Part shown: piece after piece, positions 23,994-33,354 of the stretch
How positions within the stretch are numbered: the first letter of the stretch is position 1
Layout of the letters: every line of letters begins with the position of its first letter
Assembly (NCBI RefSeq): GCF_001592825.1
Contig: NZ_LTZG01000001.1
Location: 744,001 to 808,000, forward strand
Source of the DNA: Planococcus maritimus
GTDB lineage: Bacteria > Bacillota > Bacilli > Bacillales_A > Planococcaceae
Length of the DNA: 64,000 nt
Direction of reading: 5' to 3'
Made by a program: the position numbers and the translations under genes
Notes under the pieces: generated by a model
Database searches by the model: none
What the model saw: the letters and a program-made list of their open reading frames with translations, nothing else
Told to the model about the DNA's origin: nothing

Positions 23994-24079
23994 AATTGTG
24001 TGGCGCACAGGGACGCGCGGACAGCCGAATGCCGCCGTGCCGGGCATTTCCCCTGCCGAATTGTGTGATGCACAGGGAC
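23994..24079 (+). repeat. R-element, 86 bp
   Basis: R at 23994-24014 and 24059-24079, spacer 44 bp (core reads TGCCGCCG). It starts seven bases after the terminator and ends nine bases before the hxlR stop codon. Confidence 0.9.
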
Positions 24080-24088
24080 ATCAACCAG

Positions 24089-24421
24089 CTACAAATTCCG
24101 CTCCATGTATTCTTTTCCCCAATCATACATCGAGTCGAGAATCGGCATGAGGCTCTCGCCTTGTTCCGTCAGCGAATACTCCACTTTCGGCGGCACGACC
24201 GGGTACACTTCGCGGTGGACGATCAAATGATCTTCCAGCTCGCGCAATTGGTTGACGAGCATGCGTTGCGTGATGCCCGGGATGAGCCGTTGCAATTCAC
24301 TGAAGCGCTTGGTGCCGGATTTTCCTAAATGCCACAACACGAGCATCTTCCACTTTCCGCCGATGATGGAAAGGGTTAATTCTTTTTCACAATTGAACGT
24401 CTTTTCTCCCAAATTGGGCAT
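24089..24421 (-). CDS. hxlR: HxlR, formaldehyde-responsive regulator of hxlAB
   Basis: 110 residues, a MarR-like winged helix of the HxlR family. Conserved [22 protein letters not shown] contains the Cys used by Bacillus HxlR to sense formaldehyde, and [16 protein letters not shown] forms the wing. The likeness to Bacillus subtilis HxlR is unusually close, and hxlAB lie 1.1 kb away on the same strand, so it most likely activates them. Unlike in Bacillus, it is downstream, separated by a HAD phosphatase gene. Start is ATG 24421, six bases after GGAGGAG; the TTG 15 bases upstream overlaps the ribosome site. Confidence 0.82.
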   Translation of the reverse strand: MPNLGEKTFNCEKELTLSIIGGKWKMLVLWHLGKSGTKRFSELQRLIPGITQRMLVNQLRELEDHLIVHREVYPVVPPKVEYSLTEQGESLMPILDSMYDWGKEYMERNL

Positions 24422-24477
24422 GTGCCACTCCTCCAACTTTGTTGCGTTTCTTCCTGGAAGTTCCGCAGTGCTACCGG

Positions 24478-25302
24478 TTAGTTCGCCGTATCAGCCGCTG
24501 ATGCGCGAGGTTCCAAAATAAATTTATTGAGCACATGCAGCACGCCTTCTTCGTTATTCGATAGGCTGGTGTAATCTGCGAGCTCTTTTAATTCGTCGAC
24601 GGCATTGCCCATCGCGACGCCGAAGCCTGCTGCTTTCACCAAATCCATGTCATTGAAATTATCGCCAATGCCGATCACTTCTGAACGGTCAATGCCTAGC
24701 TCTTCAGCTAAGAATGTCAAAGCGCTGCCCTTGTTCGCTTCTGGATGCGTCACTTCGAGGTAGCGCTTTTTCGATTTCTCGATGCACGCCGCATCCCCCA
24801 AGACAGTCTGCAATTCTTCCTGTACCGGTGCGAGCGCTTCGGGTTCGTCGATAAACAGCAATTTCGTAAAGCCGTCTTTCGCGAGCCCGAGGAGATCCGG
24901 TTCTACCGTGTACCCGATGCCGACTTCTTTGGAGTAAGCTTTCACTTGCTCGTTATCGACTGCGCTATATAGCACATTGTCCTGATAGACTTGGATATGC
25001 ATTTGCTTTTCCGCTGCTAAGTGAATGCATTTTTGCGCGATCTCGTAAGACACCATGCGCTCGCGCAGCACTTCTTCGCTCGTTGCTGATCTGATGACCG
25101 CTCCTTGGTACGTAATCATCGGCGCATCAAGTCCCAGCTCCAATGCGATGCGCTGTGCGGAAGGGTACATTCTGCCCGTCGCGATCGTCACGACCACCCC
25201 GAGCTCTGCCGCTTTTCGAATCGCTTTTGCTGTATCTTTTGTGACAGCCAGCTCGTCTGTTAATAACGTTCCATCCAAATCAATCGCAATCATTTTATAC
25301 AT
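24478..25302 (-). CDS. Cof-type HAD-IIB sugar phosphatase
   Basis: 274 residues with the HAD core: nucleophile motif DLDGTLL at 8-14, TGR in motif II (TIATGRMYP), Lys in GFTKLLF, and GDNFNDMDL in motif III; a large C2B cap lies between. Members dephosphorylate sugar phosphates, flavin precursors or pyridoxal phosphate with low specificity. AAGGAG precedes the start. It is placed between hxlR and hxlB on the same strand, which suggests a role near hexulose phosphate metabolism but does not show it. Confidence 0.9.
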   Translation of the reverse strand: MYKMIAIDLDGTLLTDELAVTKDTAKAIRKAAELGVVVTIATGRMYPSAQRIALELGLDAPMITYQGAVIRSATSEEVLRERMVSYEIAQKCIHLAAEKQMHIQVYQDNVLYSAVDNEQVKAYSKEVGIGYTVEPDLLGLAKDGFTKLLFIDEPEALAPVQEELQTVLGDAACIEKSKKRYLEVTHPEANKGSALTFLAEELGIDRSEVIGIGDNFNDMDLVKAAGFGVAMGNAVDELKELADYTSLSNNEEGVLHVLNKFILEPRASAADTAN

Positions 25303-25459
25303 ATCGTTGCTCCTTCACATCATACTTTTTTCCAGGTGCCCTTCGTTAGGGTCGCGCTTCGTCTTCCTTGCCATCCAATCTGCCTGTCACGGCAAATCTA
25401 TTCCACTAATTTTGAACCTCTCAGGAAGGATTGTCCAATAAGGACGCTTGGTAATTAAA

Positions 25460-25498
25460 ATAAGCTTGAGACGGAATCGTTCCCAGTCCCAAGCTTAT
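25460..25498 (-). terminator. Terminator of hxlAB
   Basis: ATAAGCTTGGGAC and GTCTCAAGCTTAT pair over 13 bp on the minus strand (one G-T), with an inner GGAA/TTCC, followed by TTTTAATT, eight bases after the hxlB stop. The remainder of 25303-25459 shows nothing. Confidence 0.75.
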
Positions 25499-25505
25499 GT
25501 CCATG

Positions 25506-26060
25506 CTATTCCAAATTGGCGTGCGTGCCGAACATCGCATCAGCCGTAATCTCGTGCTCTTCCATATAGGCCAATACGAGCGCGTCATACACGACCAACA
25601 GCGATTGCTCGAACAGCGAGCCCATCGGCTGGATGGATTTGCCGCTCGCGCCGTCCGCTTTGGCTTGCGCCGGAATGGTGAGGTGAAGCTTGGCAATTTG
25701 GCCAATCGATGACGCCGGATTGGTCGTGATTGCTGCGACCGTGGCACCGATTTTATCTGCTTTCTCCGTCATCGCCAGCAAGCTCGCCGTTTCCCCGGAA
25801 CCCGAACCGACGATAAACAAATCGTTTTCCAATAAACTCGGAGTCACCGTTTCGCCCACTACATAAGCATTCAAGCCCATGTGCATCATGCGCATGACGA
25901 ACGCTTTAGCTATGAAACCGGAGCGCCCTCCGCCTGCGACAAAAATCTTGTCCGCTTGTCCCATAGCGGCGACCAAACGGTTTGCTTCCGCCTCGCTTAC
26001 TTGTCCAAGCGCTTGCGACAATTCAGCTGAAATTTCATTCATGAAACCATTCGCGTTCAC
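25506..26060 (-). CDS. hxlB: 6-phospho-3-hexuloisomerase
   Basis: 184 residues, one SIS domain: FVAGGGRSGFIAKAFVMRMMHMG and FIVGSGSGETASL carry the sugar-phosphate binding loops. It converts D-arabino-3-hexulose 6-phosphate to fructose 6-phosphate, the second step of the ribulose monophosphate route that fixes formaldehyde. The start is GTG 26060, two bases after the hxlA stop, or ATG 26042; neither has a strong ribosome site, so translation is probably coupled to hxlA. The length is normal for the family. Confidence 0.93.
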   Translation of the reverse strand: MNANGFMNEISAELSQALGQVSEAEANRLVAAMGQADKIFVAGGGRSGFIAKAFVMRMMHMGLNAYVVGETVTPSLLENDLFIVGSGSGETASLLAMTEKADKIGATVAAITTNPASSIGQIAKLHLTIPAQAKADGASGKSIQPMGSLFEQSLLVVYDALVLAYMEEHEITADAMFGTHANLE

Positions 26061-26061
26061 G

Positions 26062-26703
26062 TTATACCGTCACGCTTTCGTTCATCAGCGCCTTGATTTT
26101 CGCCGCTTCGGATTGCTTATCGTCTTTTGACGTAATGCCGCCACCAACGATGATCAAATCCGGCTGCGCTTCAATCACTTCCGGCAAAGTGTCGAGTTTG
26201 ATCCCGCCAGCGATCGCCGTTTTCGCATTCTTCACGACACGTTTGATCGTGCGCAAGTCTGCGAATGAATCCTTGCCTTCCGCCTGCAAATCATAGCCCG
26301 TGTGGACGCAAATATAATCCGCACCGAGCACGTCCAGTTCCGCAGCACGCGTTTCAATGTCTTTGACAGCAATCATATCGACTAGGATTTTCTTGCCGAG
26401 TTTCTTCGCTTCTTCGACTGCGCCTTTAATGGAGGAATCCTCTGCTTGCGCGAGAATCGTGACGATATCCGCTCCTGCCTCGGCCGCGTTGCCGACTTCA
26501 TATGCCGCCGCGTCCATAATTTTCACGTCCGCCAAAACTTCCAAATGCGGAAACGCCGCTTTCACTTCACGAACCGCCTTCAATCCTTCTTTATTGATGA
26601 CCGGCGTGCCCAGTTCGACGATATCGATCGAGCCCTCAACTTCTTTGATCAATTCAATGGCTTGTGGAATATCGACTAAATCCAATGCGAGTTGTAATTT
26701 CAT
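26062..26703 (-). CDS. hxlA: 3-hexulose-6-phosphate synthase
   Basis: 213 residues of the orotidine-decarboxylase-like barrel: LQLALDLVD at the N-terminus, LADVKIMDAAAYEV with the DxKxxD metal/catalytic motif, and phosphate-binding IVGGGIT at the C-terminus. It condenses formaldehyde with ribulose 5-phosphate. GAGGAGAG precedes ATG 26703. First gene of hxlAB. In non-methylotrophs this pair detoxifies formaldehyde. Confidence 0.95.
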   Translation of the reverse strand: MKLQLALDLVDIPQAIELIKEVEGSIDIVELGTPVINKEGLKAVREVKAAFPHLEVLADVKIMDAAAYEVGNAAEAGADIVTILAQAEDSSIKGAVEEAKKLGKKILVDMIAVKDIETRAAELDVLGADYICVHTGYDLQAEGKDSFADLRTIKRVVKNAKTAIAGGIKLDTLPEVIEAQPDLIIVGGGITSKDDKQSEAAKIKALMNESVTV

Positions 26704-26819
26704 CTATAGGTCTCTCCTCGTATGCGTATTTTGATGCTTTTCCAGTGTACGGCCTGGCATCTCTCACGGGAAGTACGCACTTTATTTTCACATACTGACA
26801 AAAAGTATACTGTCACGCA

Positions 26820-26946
26820 AATTGTGTGGCGCACAGGGACATTCCAGCCAGCAAATGCCGCTGCAGCGGGAATCCGCTCCGCCAAATTGTGTGCTGCACA
26901 GGGACACCGCATTTTCTCCCGCCGAAATTGTGTGGCGCACAGGGAC
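26820..26946 (+). repeat. Triple R cluster upstream of hxlA
   Basis: R at 26820-26840, 26885-26905 (65 bp apart) and 26926-26946 (41 bp further). The first begins about 115 bp upstream of the hxlA start. There is no terminator directly before it. The core of the first spacer reads TGCCGCTG. Confidence 0.9.
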
Positions 26947-27013
26947 GCACAACACACCCCGACAACGCCAAAACCGCATCCCGGCGCCTTTTCGGCTTTC
27001 GGAATGCGGCTGG

Positions 27014-27034
27014 AATTGTGTGGTGCACAGGGAC
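27014..27034 (+). repeat. R copy after mtlD, with hairpin to previous copy
   Basis: 88 bp from the copy at 26926, with a CCGCATCCCGG...GGAATGCGG hairpin between, the same design as 19893-20000. It ends two bases before the mtlD stop codon. Confidence 0.9.
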
Positions 27035-27036
27035 AG

Positions 27037-28242
27037 TTACGACTTCATCGCCCCGTACTGGCGCACGACTTCCTGCGCCAGTTCGCTATCAGCTTCTAGC
27101 CCGCTGATTTCTGTCAACACTTGCTCTGGCCCGCCTTGTGCGATCATGTCCTGGATCTTCACTGCTTCTTCGTCTTCAGCGAAGTCGAACAATAAAGCTG
27201 AAGCAATCGCTTGCGCGAGGTGCGCATACGGCAAGCCTGCTTTTTGCGCTTGCACGGCCGGGCGCACGAGGCGGTCTTCCGGTCCGAGCTTGCGGATTGG
27301 CGCGCGGCCGACGCGTGTGACGCCGTCGTTCAAATAGCTGTTTTTGAAGCGCTTGATGTTTTTATCGATATACGCCAAATGTTCGTCTTCATTGAGGCCG
27401 TATTGCTTCACGAGGTAAGCACCGGTCTCTTTCAAGGTTTCTCGCACTTGCTGCTCGATTTGAGGGTCCGCCAAAGTTTCGTCGATCGTCGTTTTGCCGG
27501 CGCGGTAGCCGAGGTAGGCGATGACCGCGTGCCCGGTGTTGACTGTGAACAGCTTACGCTCGATAAACGGCGCCAAGTCTTCGACGATGGTCATGCCGGA
27601 AACGTCTGGAATGTCTTCTGTCGTTTCCACGACCCATTCGTAATACGGTTCGACCAAGACGTCGAGCGACTGGCCTTCTTGGATCGGCACGATGCGGTCG
27701 ACCGCCGAATTAAAGAAATACACCTTGCCCGCGAGCTCCGCTTTCGCTTCGTCGCTCAAATGGCTTAAAATATGGCCTTTCAAAATATCGGTCGCGCCGA
27801 TTTGGTTTTCACAGGCAATGATGTATAATTTTTCCGATTCCGAACTCATATCAGATGCCACGTCCAAATCGGATACTGGCTCCAAATCCGCCCCAGTCCC
27901 AAAATTGCCTTTAACCCGCGCTTCGATTCCGCGCGCAATGAGCGGCGCGATGCGCGGCAGGATATTCGGCCCGATCGCTGTCGTCAAATACGTCGCTTGC
28001 TGGATCTTCGCGATAACCGCCTCTTCGTCTTTCATATTATTGATGCCGGACACGTTTTCCACCAAGACGCTTTCTTCTGTCTCCTGCGCCAAGTTCACGC
28101 GGTACTGGCCTTGTTCGTTTAATTGATTGATGATGTTTTCAGCCACATCCACAAAACTGACGTGGTAGCCGGATTCCGAGAACAACGCCCCGATAAACCC
28201 TCTGCCGATATTGCCTGCTCCAAAATGAATCGCTTGTTTCAT
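27037..28242 (-). CDS. mtlD: Mannitol-1-phosphate 5-dehydrogenase
   Basis: 401 residues, polyol-specific long-chain dehydrogenase: NAD-binding HFGAGNIGRGFIG at the start, catalytic lysine region in NIKRFKNSYLND, and substrate-side motifs such as IGRAPIRKLGPEDR-like RVGRAPIRKL. It oxidises mannitol 1-phosphate to fructose 6-phosphate. ATG 28242 is nine bases after AAGGA and follows the mtlR stop by five bases; an upstream ATG overlapping the mtlR stop (ATGA) is less well placed. Operon with mtlR. Confidence 0.95.
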   Translation of the reverse strand: MKQAIHFGAGNIGRGFIGALFSESGYHVSFVDVAENIINQLNEQGQYRVNLAQETEESVLVENVSGINNMKDEEAVIAKIQQATYLTTAIGPNILPRIAPLIARGIEARVKGNFGTGADLEPVSDLDVASDMSSESEKLYIIACENQIGATDILKGHILSHLSDEAKAELAGKVYFFNSAVDRIVPIQEGQSLDVLVEPYYEWVVETTEDIPDVSGMTIVEDLAPFIERKLFTVNTGHAVIAYLGYRAGKTTIDETLADPQIEQQVRETLKETGAYLVKQYGLNEDEHLAYIDKNIKRFKNSYLNDGVTRVGRAPIRKLGPEDRLVRPAVQAQKAGLPYAHLAQAIASALLFDFAEDEEAVKIQDMIAQGGPEQVLTEISGLEADSELAQEVVRQYGAMKS

Positions 28243-28247
28243 TAAAA

Positions 28248-30320
28248 TCATTCCTTCATCAAATTATTTTGTAAGTATTCATAAAACAACTCTTCTAACT
28301 TATTGCGGATGACGTCTTCATTCGACGACGAGAAAATCATCATCGAGGCTTCGCTTTCGATCAAGCTCAAACTGATCAAACTCATGATTTCCTGTTGGCG
28401 TTCGCTCAATTCCACCGGCGTCAGCATCAACAATAAATTCGTCATCTGCATCTCTTTGTCATCCATTCCCTTTACGGCAATCTGTGAATCCAAATGCACC
28501 ACTTGGAACATCAATTCGCGGACCGATTCGTCCCGGCAATGAAACAGCGCCATATTGGTCCCCGGAATGCCGAGCCCGCCTTTGGTCTCGCGGTCCTGCA
28601 ATTGCCGCAAGGTACTCGCGGCCTCCAATAACCCGTCTGATTCCAAACCGTCCAATACCTCCGCGAGCACTTGCCAATAATCCGTGCCGCTCATTTTCAA
28701 CAAACGGAAATGATTGAGTATCGCTTCCATGCCCGTTTGCACTTGCCGGATATCCCCAAGCATTTTCCTTAGCTCCGGCCGGTGTTTAGGCATAGCCGCT
28801 TTCACATCATCTGCATGCAAATACTGTTTATTACGCGTCACTTTCTGGATATTGTGCTGCAAATAATTTTCGATGTGGCTAATGTCCTGCTCGTTCAAAA
28901 GCGGGCTCACCATCAAATAATCCACATCGGTCACCGGCAGGCGGATCGTCGAAATGACCAAATCGTAATCCTGGAAATTCGCCGTTTGGAAATCGTGGAT
29001 CGCCAATATCTTCACCGTATCGATTTCCGGCAGTTCTTTTTGGATGCGGCTCGCCAGCATTTTCGACGTGCCAATGCCGGTTGGGCACACGACGACCGCG
29101 TCGATCTGTACGCGTTCTTCATTCATCAATAAAGCCGAGCCGAAATGCAGCACGATAAACGCCACTTCGTCGGCCGAAAACTCGAGGTCGTCAAACTCTG
29201 TTTCCAACGTCTGCTTGACCGCAAGAAACAACACCGGGTATTTCTTCTTGATTTCATCGGTCAGCGGATTGAACGATTCGAGCTTTTGCTTAAGCCGGAA
29301 AATGAGCGGCTCCATATGCGCGAGCAAGCCTTGATACAAGGAAAAATCCTTCGTCAAATCAACGCCAAGTTGCTCGGACACAGCGCGGATCATGTTTTTG
29401 ACCAATTTCCCAAGCAGCACGCTATCGTAATACAACACATTCGAAGCCTGGATTTTCGAGCCTTTCAAGACCACCGCGAGAAACTCGATATCGCGCTCCG
29501 TAAGCTCGACGCCGAACTGTTCGTGCAAAGCTTCGCCAATTCCAGCGAGCATGTCGTATTCCGCGTTTCGCTCCGTTTGTTCCGAAGGCTCCAGCAATAA
29601 GCCGCTTTCCACCCGCTGCAGCGCTAGCGTCAAATGCACGACGAGGCCCGTATAATCGCTGTCGGCCAAGCGGACCTGTTCGTCGCTAATATGCTCGCCA
29701 ACTAAGCGATTTGCCGAGGCGAGGTAATCGGGATTGAAATACCCAAGCACCCGGCCGTCCGGCGCCTTGCCCCGCTGCAAATCATACAAGCTTTCGATCA
29801 GCTCTTCGTAGAAATGAATGAGGAAATACGCAGCCAAGGCATGGCGTTTATGCGCTTCCTCCCCCGCCACTTCCACGCCGACACCGCGCTGGCGCGACAA
29901 GGTCACTGAGAATTTGCGCAGCCAGTTGCTGAGTTCATCCAAATAAGACGTCAAGGTCGTTGTGCTAATGCCGAGTTGATTCGACAGCACTTGCTTTTTA
30001 AAAAACGCGCCTTCTTCCATTAAAATGATGAGCAAACGCAGTTTTTTCTCCTCAGGCGTCGCTTCTGGCGCACTCGAAGCGGCAAGCTTCTGCATCAGCC
30101 GGTAAATTTTTTCGTTATTGCCTTCAATAAACAGCGCATCCGCTGCATTGCGCTTCATCATCAGCCCAAACGGCTCGAGCAATTTATCCACCGACTTCAA
30201 ATCCCGCTGGATCGTCCGCGCACTGACATCAAGATACGCCGCCAAGGAATTGACCGTATGCTTCTCGGACATCCGCGTGACCAACTCAATAATCGATTTT
30301 TCCCTAACCGTGACAATCAT
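28248..30320 (-). CDS. mtlR: Mannitol operon activator MtlR (PRD/PTS-regulated)
   Basis: 690 residues in the order HTH (DVSARTIQRDLK near 30), second HTH, two PTS regulation domains carrying His sites (for example FLIHFYEEL and VLHFGSALL), an EIIB-like domain (CPTGIGTSKMLASRI) and a C-terminal EIIA-like domain (ALFHCRDESV). It is activated or inhibited by phosphorylation from HPr and the mannitol EII. Directly upstream of mtlD and tightly coupled; mtlA lies 0.75 kb further upstream on the same strand. Start ATG 30320. Confidence 0.95.
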   Translation of the reverse strand: MIVTVREKSIIELVTRMSEKHTVNSLAAYLDVSARTIQRDLKSVDKLLEPFGLMMKRNAADALFIEGNNEKIYRLMQKLAASSAPEATPEEKKLRLLIILMEEGAFFKKQVLSNQLGISTTTLTSYLDELSNWLRKFSVTLSRQRGVGVEVAGEEAHKRHALAAYFLIHFYEELIESLYDLQRGKAPDGRVLGYFNPDYLASANRLVGEHISDEQVRLADSDYTGLVVHLTLALQRVESGLLLEPSEQTERNAEYDMLAGIGEALHEQFGVELTERDIEFLAVVLKGSKIQASNVLYYDSVLLGKLVKNMIRAVSEQLGVDLTKDFSLYQGLLAHMEPLIFRLKQKLESFNPLTDEIKKKYPVLFLAVKQTLETEFDDLEFSADEVAFIVLHFGSALLMNEERVQIDAVVVCPTGIGTSKMLASRIQKELPEIDTVKILAIHDFQTANFQDYDLVISTIRLPVTDVDYLMVSPLLNEQDISHIENYLQHNIQKVTRNKQYLHADDVKAAMPKHRPELRKMLGDIRQVQTGMEAILNHFRLLKMSGTDYWQVLAEVLDGLESDGLLEAASTLRQLQDRETKGGLGIPGTNMALFHCRDESVRELMFQVVHLDSQIAVKGMDDKEMQMTNLLLMLTPVELSERQQEIMSLISLSLIESEASMMIFSSSNEDVIRNKLEELFYEYLQNNLMKE

Positions 30321-30487
30321 CCACTCACCTGCTCCCTGGTCACCTTTTGTTGATGAAGACTTTGTAGAATCAAATAACTAGTCTTTCATAAACCGTGTTT
30401 TCCGAAGCTTACCGCACGACTCCGTGGGCTCGCGTCCAAGCCTCCTCATTCGCTACGCTTAGTGCGAAAAGACTTTGTTTCCCGCAT

Positions 30488-30833
30488 CTGCTCCCACATC
30501 TGCATAGCAGATGCGTCGCAAATGAATGTGCTCAGCTATGCTTCACTCATTCATTTCCAAACACTCTAATATTTCACTGAACAGTTTGTTTTGAACTCTT
30601 ACTCTTATGGCTAAAAGCTTTTCAACGTTATGTCTTCATTTTCTCACTACTATCTTTATTCCGCAAAGCAGCTAGCATTTTTATCAATTAGCAATTGCGC
30701 CATGTTATATCTTCTTCCCCAATATAAATTATTCACACTAAAATGAATGAGCGGAAGGCGGCGACTAATGAATAAGCGAGAGGTACTTAAGCTTGTTCAT
30801 TTGCGACGCATTTGCCTGCAAATGTGGGAGCAG
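30488..30833. repeat. Large imperfect inverted repeat in the mtlA-mtlR gap
   Basis: The left arm (30488-30525, extending to 30555) and right arm (30796-30833, extending back to 30742) are reverse complements over about 38 bp with few mismatches (CTGCTCCCACAT...GCGTCGCAAATGAA), and share CATTCATT at their inner sides. The region 30321-31031 is otherwise non-coding. A GC-rich segment 30850-30955 has further short inverted repeats around GCCCGCGGAC. Short frames here show no coding character. Confidence 0.65.
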
Positions 30834-31031
30834 CAGCGTTTTAAATGATCCACGGGCAAACATCAGGCCTTGTCCGCGGGCAGCTGAAAACGCGACGTCC
30901 TGTCGCATCAGCTGCATGACCCGCATCCTGCGGGCCTAAAGCGTCCGCCCGAAGCGAGTTCCCCACTATCTTGTACTATATCTATTTCTTTATCAAAATA
31001 ACCCAATGTGAATAAACCAAAGAAATAGCAC

Positions 31032-31059
31032 AAAAAGGCAGGATCTCCCCTGCCTTTTT
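31032..31059 (-). terminator. Terminator of mtlA
   Basis: AAAAAGGCAGG-ATCTCC-CCTGCCTTTTT, 11-bp stem, 11 bases after the stop codon. Confidence 0.95.
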
Positions 31060-31069
31060 GCCGTGCTAT

Positions 31070-33013
31070 TTACTTGCTGTTCAAGATGTCGAGCAGCTCT
31101 TTAGCGGATTTGGCAGCGACGAGTTCGTCGACATTCGACTGCTCGGCGCAGATGACTGCGATGCCTGAAAGGATTTCCAGGTGCGTGCCGTCTTTACCGG
31201 CGATAGCGAAGATCAACTTCGCTTTCTCTCCGTCAAAGTCTACTCCGTCCGGAACTTGGACAACCGTGAAGCCGGATTTGATGACTGATTTTTTCGCTTC
31301 TTCGGTGCCGTGCGGAATCGCGACATCATTGCCCATATAAGTCGTCGTGATTTCTTCGCGCTTCAGCATTTCGTCGACGTATGATGGCTCGACGTAGCCA
31401 GCCTTCACGAGTGCGTCGCCTGCAAAGCGGATCGCTTCTTCTTTATTGCGGAAGCGTTTATTCATGAAAATATTATCTTCCGTGAGTAGTGGCGCATCGC
31501 CTTGATCGCCAGTCGCTGCATTCGCTTCGCTATCGTCGACCAGTTCACTTTGCTGTTCGGTCACGCCGTGTTTCATGCGCTCGATCAAACGGTCGTATTC
31601 CGGGCTTGATAGGAAGTTGTCCACTGAGATGTGATACGCATCCGGGCGTTTATCTTTTGCACGCGGCGTCAATTTATCCTGCGTGATGATGATTTGCGAA
31701 TCGGCAGGGATTGACGAAATCGCGCTGTTGGTGACTTTGATGTGCATGCCCGCTTCTTTTACTTTCTTACTCAAGAGCGAAGCACCCATCGCGCTCGAAC
31801 CCATCCCAGCGTCGCACGCAAAGACGATTTTTTGGACATCGTCCGGGAACGTGCCTGATGCAGAAGTCGTGCCTGACGCTCCAGCGCTCGCGCCAAGTGC
31901 GCCGGCAACCGAACTTTTCTTGCCTTTCATTTCTTCCATGCGTCTTGTTGCTGCTTCGACGTCTCCATCTTCTTCCGTATCTTTGCTGCGCTTCAAGATG
32001 ACAGCTGACACCAAGAACGACACAGTCGCTGCGACCAAGATCGCCGTGAAGTTTGCTACATATGCCATGCCTTCAGGCGGTGTGACCGCTGCGATGGCGA
32101 AGATACTGCCTGGTGATGCTGGGGCCATCAAGCCGCCGCCCATCAAGACGAGTGTGAAGACACCGCTCATGCCGCCAAGGATGACAGACAATAGAAGCAT
32201 CGGTTTCATTAACACGTACGGGAAGTAAATCTCGTGGATCCCGCCGAAGAAGTGGATAATGACTGCCCCTGGTGCCGATTGCTTCGCGATTCCTTTTCCG
32301 AAGAACATGAACGCGAGCAAGACGCCAAGACCTGGCCCTGGGTTCGCTTCTAATAAGAAGAGAACCGAACGGCCTGCCTGCTGGACTTGTTCAAGCCCAA
32401 GCGGCGTCAAAATGCCGTGGTTGATTGCGTTGTTCAGGAATAAAATCTTACCCGGTTCGATCAAGATGCTTGTCAGTGGAAGCAAACCGGTTTCAAGCAA
32501 CCAGTCAACACCTGCGACCAATACTTGCGTCAATGCGCTGACGGCTGGCCCGATGCTAAGGTAAGCAAAGATCGCCAATGCCCCGCCGAGAATACCTGCT
32601 GAGAAGTTGTTGACCAACATCTCAAAACCAGAGCGGATCCTGCCTTCGATCAAACGGTCAAATTGTTTGATGACCCAGGCACTGAGCGGCCCCATGATCA
32701 TCGCGCCGAGGAACATCGGCGTATCCGGTGCCCCGACGATAACCCCCATCGTGGCGATCGCGCCAATGACGCCGCCTCGCTGGTCGTGAACAAGCTTACC
32801 ACCCGTATAACCAATCAAGAGTGGAAGCAAATATGTGATCATCGGCCCGACAAGTGACGCGAAATTCTCATTCGGGAAAAATCCTGTTGGAATAAACAAT
32901 GCGGTAATAAGTCCCCAAGCAATAAACGCGCCGATGTTCGGCATAACCATCGAACTGAGGAAGTTACCAAACTTCTGGACTTTCACTTTAACGCTCGACC
33001 GTTCTCGTGCCAT
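31070..33013 (-). CDS. mtlA: Mannitol PTS transporter EIICBA
   Basis: 647 residues: membrane EIIC domain to about 340 (with NNAINHGILTPLG and GGIHEIYFPYV), a Ser/Gly-rich linker, EIIB with phosphorylatable Cys400 (FACDAGMGSSAMG), and a fused EIIA with His568 (DVAIPHGTEEAK). It imports and phosphorylates mannitol using phospho-HPr. ATG 33013 is nine bases after AAAAGGAG; an ATG directly abutting the site would add three residues. Full-length fusion of the E. coli type, unlike Bacillus species with a separate EIIA. Confidence 0.95.
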   Translation of the reverse strand: MARERSSVKVKVQKFGNFLSSMVMPNIGAFIAWGLITALFIPTGFFPNENFASLVGPMITYLLPLLIGYTGGKLVHDQRGGVIGAIATMGVIVGAPDTPMFLGAMIMGPLSAWVIKQFDRLIEGRIRSGFEMLVNNFSAGILGGALAIFAYLSIGPAVSALTQVLVAGVDWLLETGLLPLTSILIEPGKILFLNNAINHGILTPLGLEQVQQAGRSVLFLLEANPGPGLGVLLAFMFFGKGIAKQSAPGAVIIHFFGGIHEIYFPYVLMKPMLLLSVILGGMSGVFTLVLMGGGLMAPASPGSIFAIAAVTPPEGMAYVANFTAILVAATVSFLVSAVILKRSKDTEEDGDVEAATRRMEEMKGKKSSVAGALGASAGASGTTSASGTFPDDVQKIVFACDAGMGSSAMGASLLSKKVKEAGMHIKVTNSAISSIPADSQIIITQDKLTPRAKDKRPDAYHISVDNFLSSPEYDRLIERMKHGVTEQQSELVDDSEANAATGDQGDAPLLTEDNIFMNKRFRNKEEAIRFAGDALVKAGYVEPSYVDEMLKREEITTTYMGNDVAIPHGTEEAKKSVIKSGFTVVQVPDGVDFDGEKAKLIFAIAGKDGTHLEILSGIAVICAEQSNVDELVAAKSAKELLDILNSK

Positions 33014-33084
33014 TCCTTTCATCTCCTTTTATTGGGCCTTTGCCCATATACTTTATTTGTTAATTCTGATTATACGCTCTCCTT

Positions 33085-33099
33085 GTAAGCGCATTCAAT
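33085..33099 (-). promoter_or_regulatory. cre-like CcpA site upstream of mtlA
   Basis: TTGAATGCGCTTACA on the minus strand matches the cre consensus at all but one fixed position. It lies about 70 bp upstream of the mtlA start. Confidence 0.5.
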
Positions 33100-33153
33100 C
33101 TAATGAAAAACCAACTTTGTCGCCGCTGTCCGGACAAGGCTGTCGTTTCTGCA

Positions 33154-33239
33154 AATTGTGCCGTGCACAGGGACGCAAACAGACAAAACCCCCGCCGTTA
33201 TAAGGTTTCGGCCCAAGAAATTGTATGGCGCACAGGGAC
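33154..33239 (+). repeat. R-element, 86 bp, between mtlA and ptsH
   Basis: R at 33154-33174 (variant TGCCGTGCACA) and 33219-33239, spacer 44 bp with CCCCGCCG. It lies between two divergent genes, about 115 bp before ptsH. Confidence 0.9.
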
Positions 33240-33354
33240 AACCAAGAAAGCTGTCGTTTTTGATCCCACCACCCCGCTATGCAATTGGGCCAGATAATGT
33301 CATAATGAAGGGTGAATTCGCTTACACAACAAGCATCCTAAGGAGGAATTATTC

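Noticed and set aside
30395..30580. Plus-strand frame in the mtlA-mtlR gap
   Set aside because: Lies within the inverted-repeat region, has no ribosome site and no coding signature.
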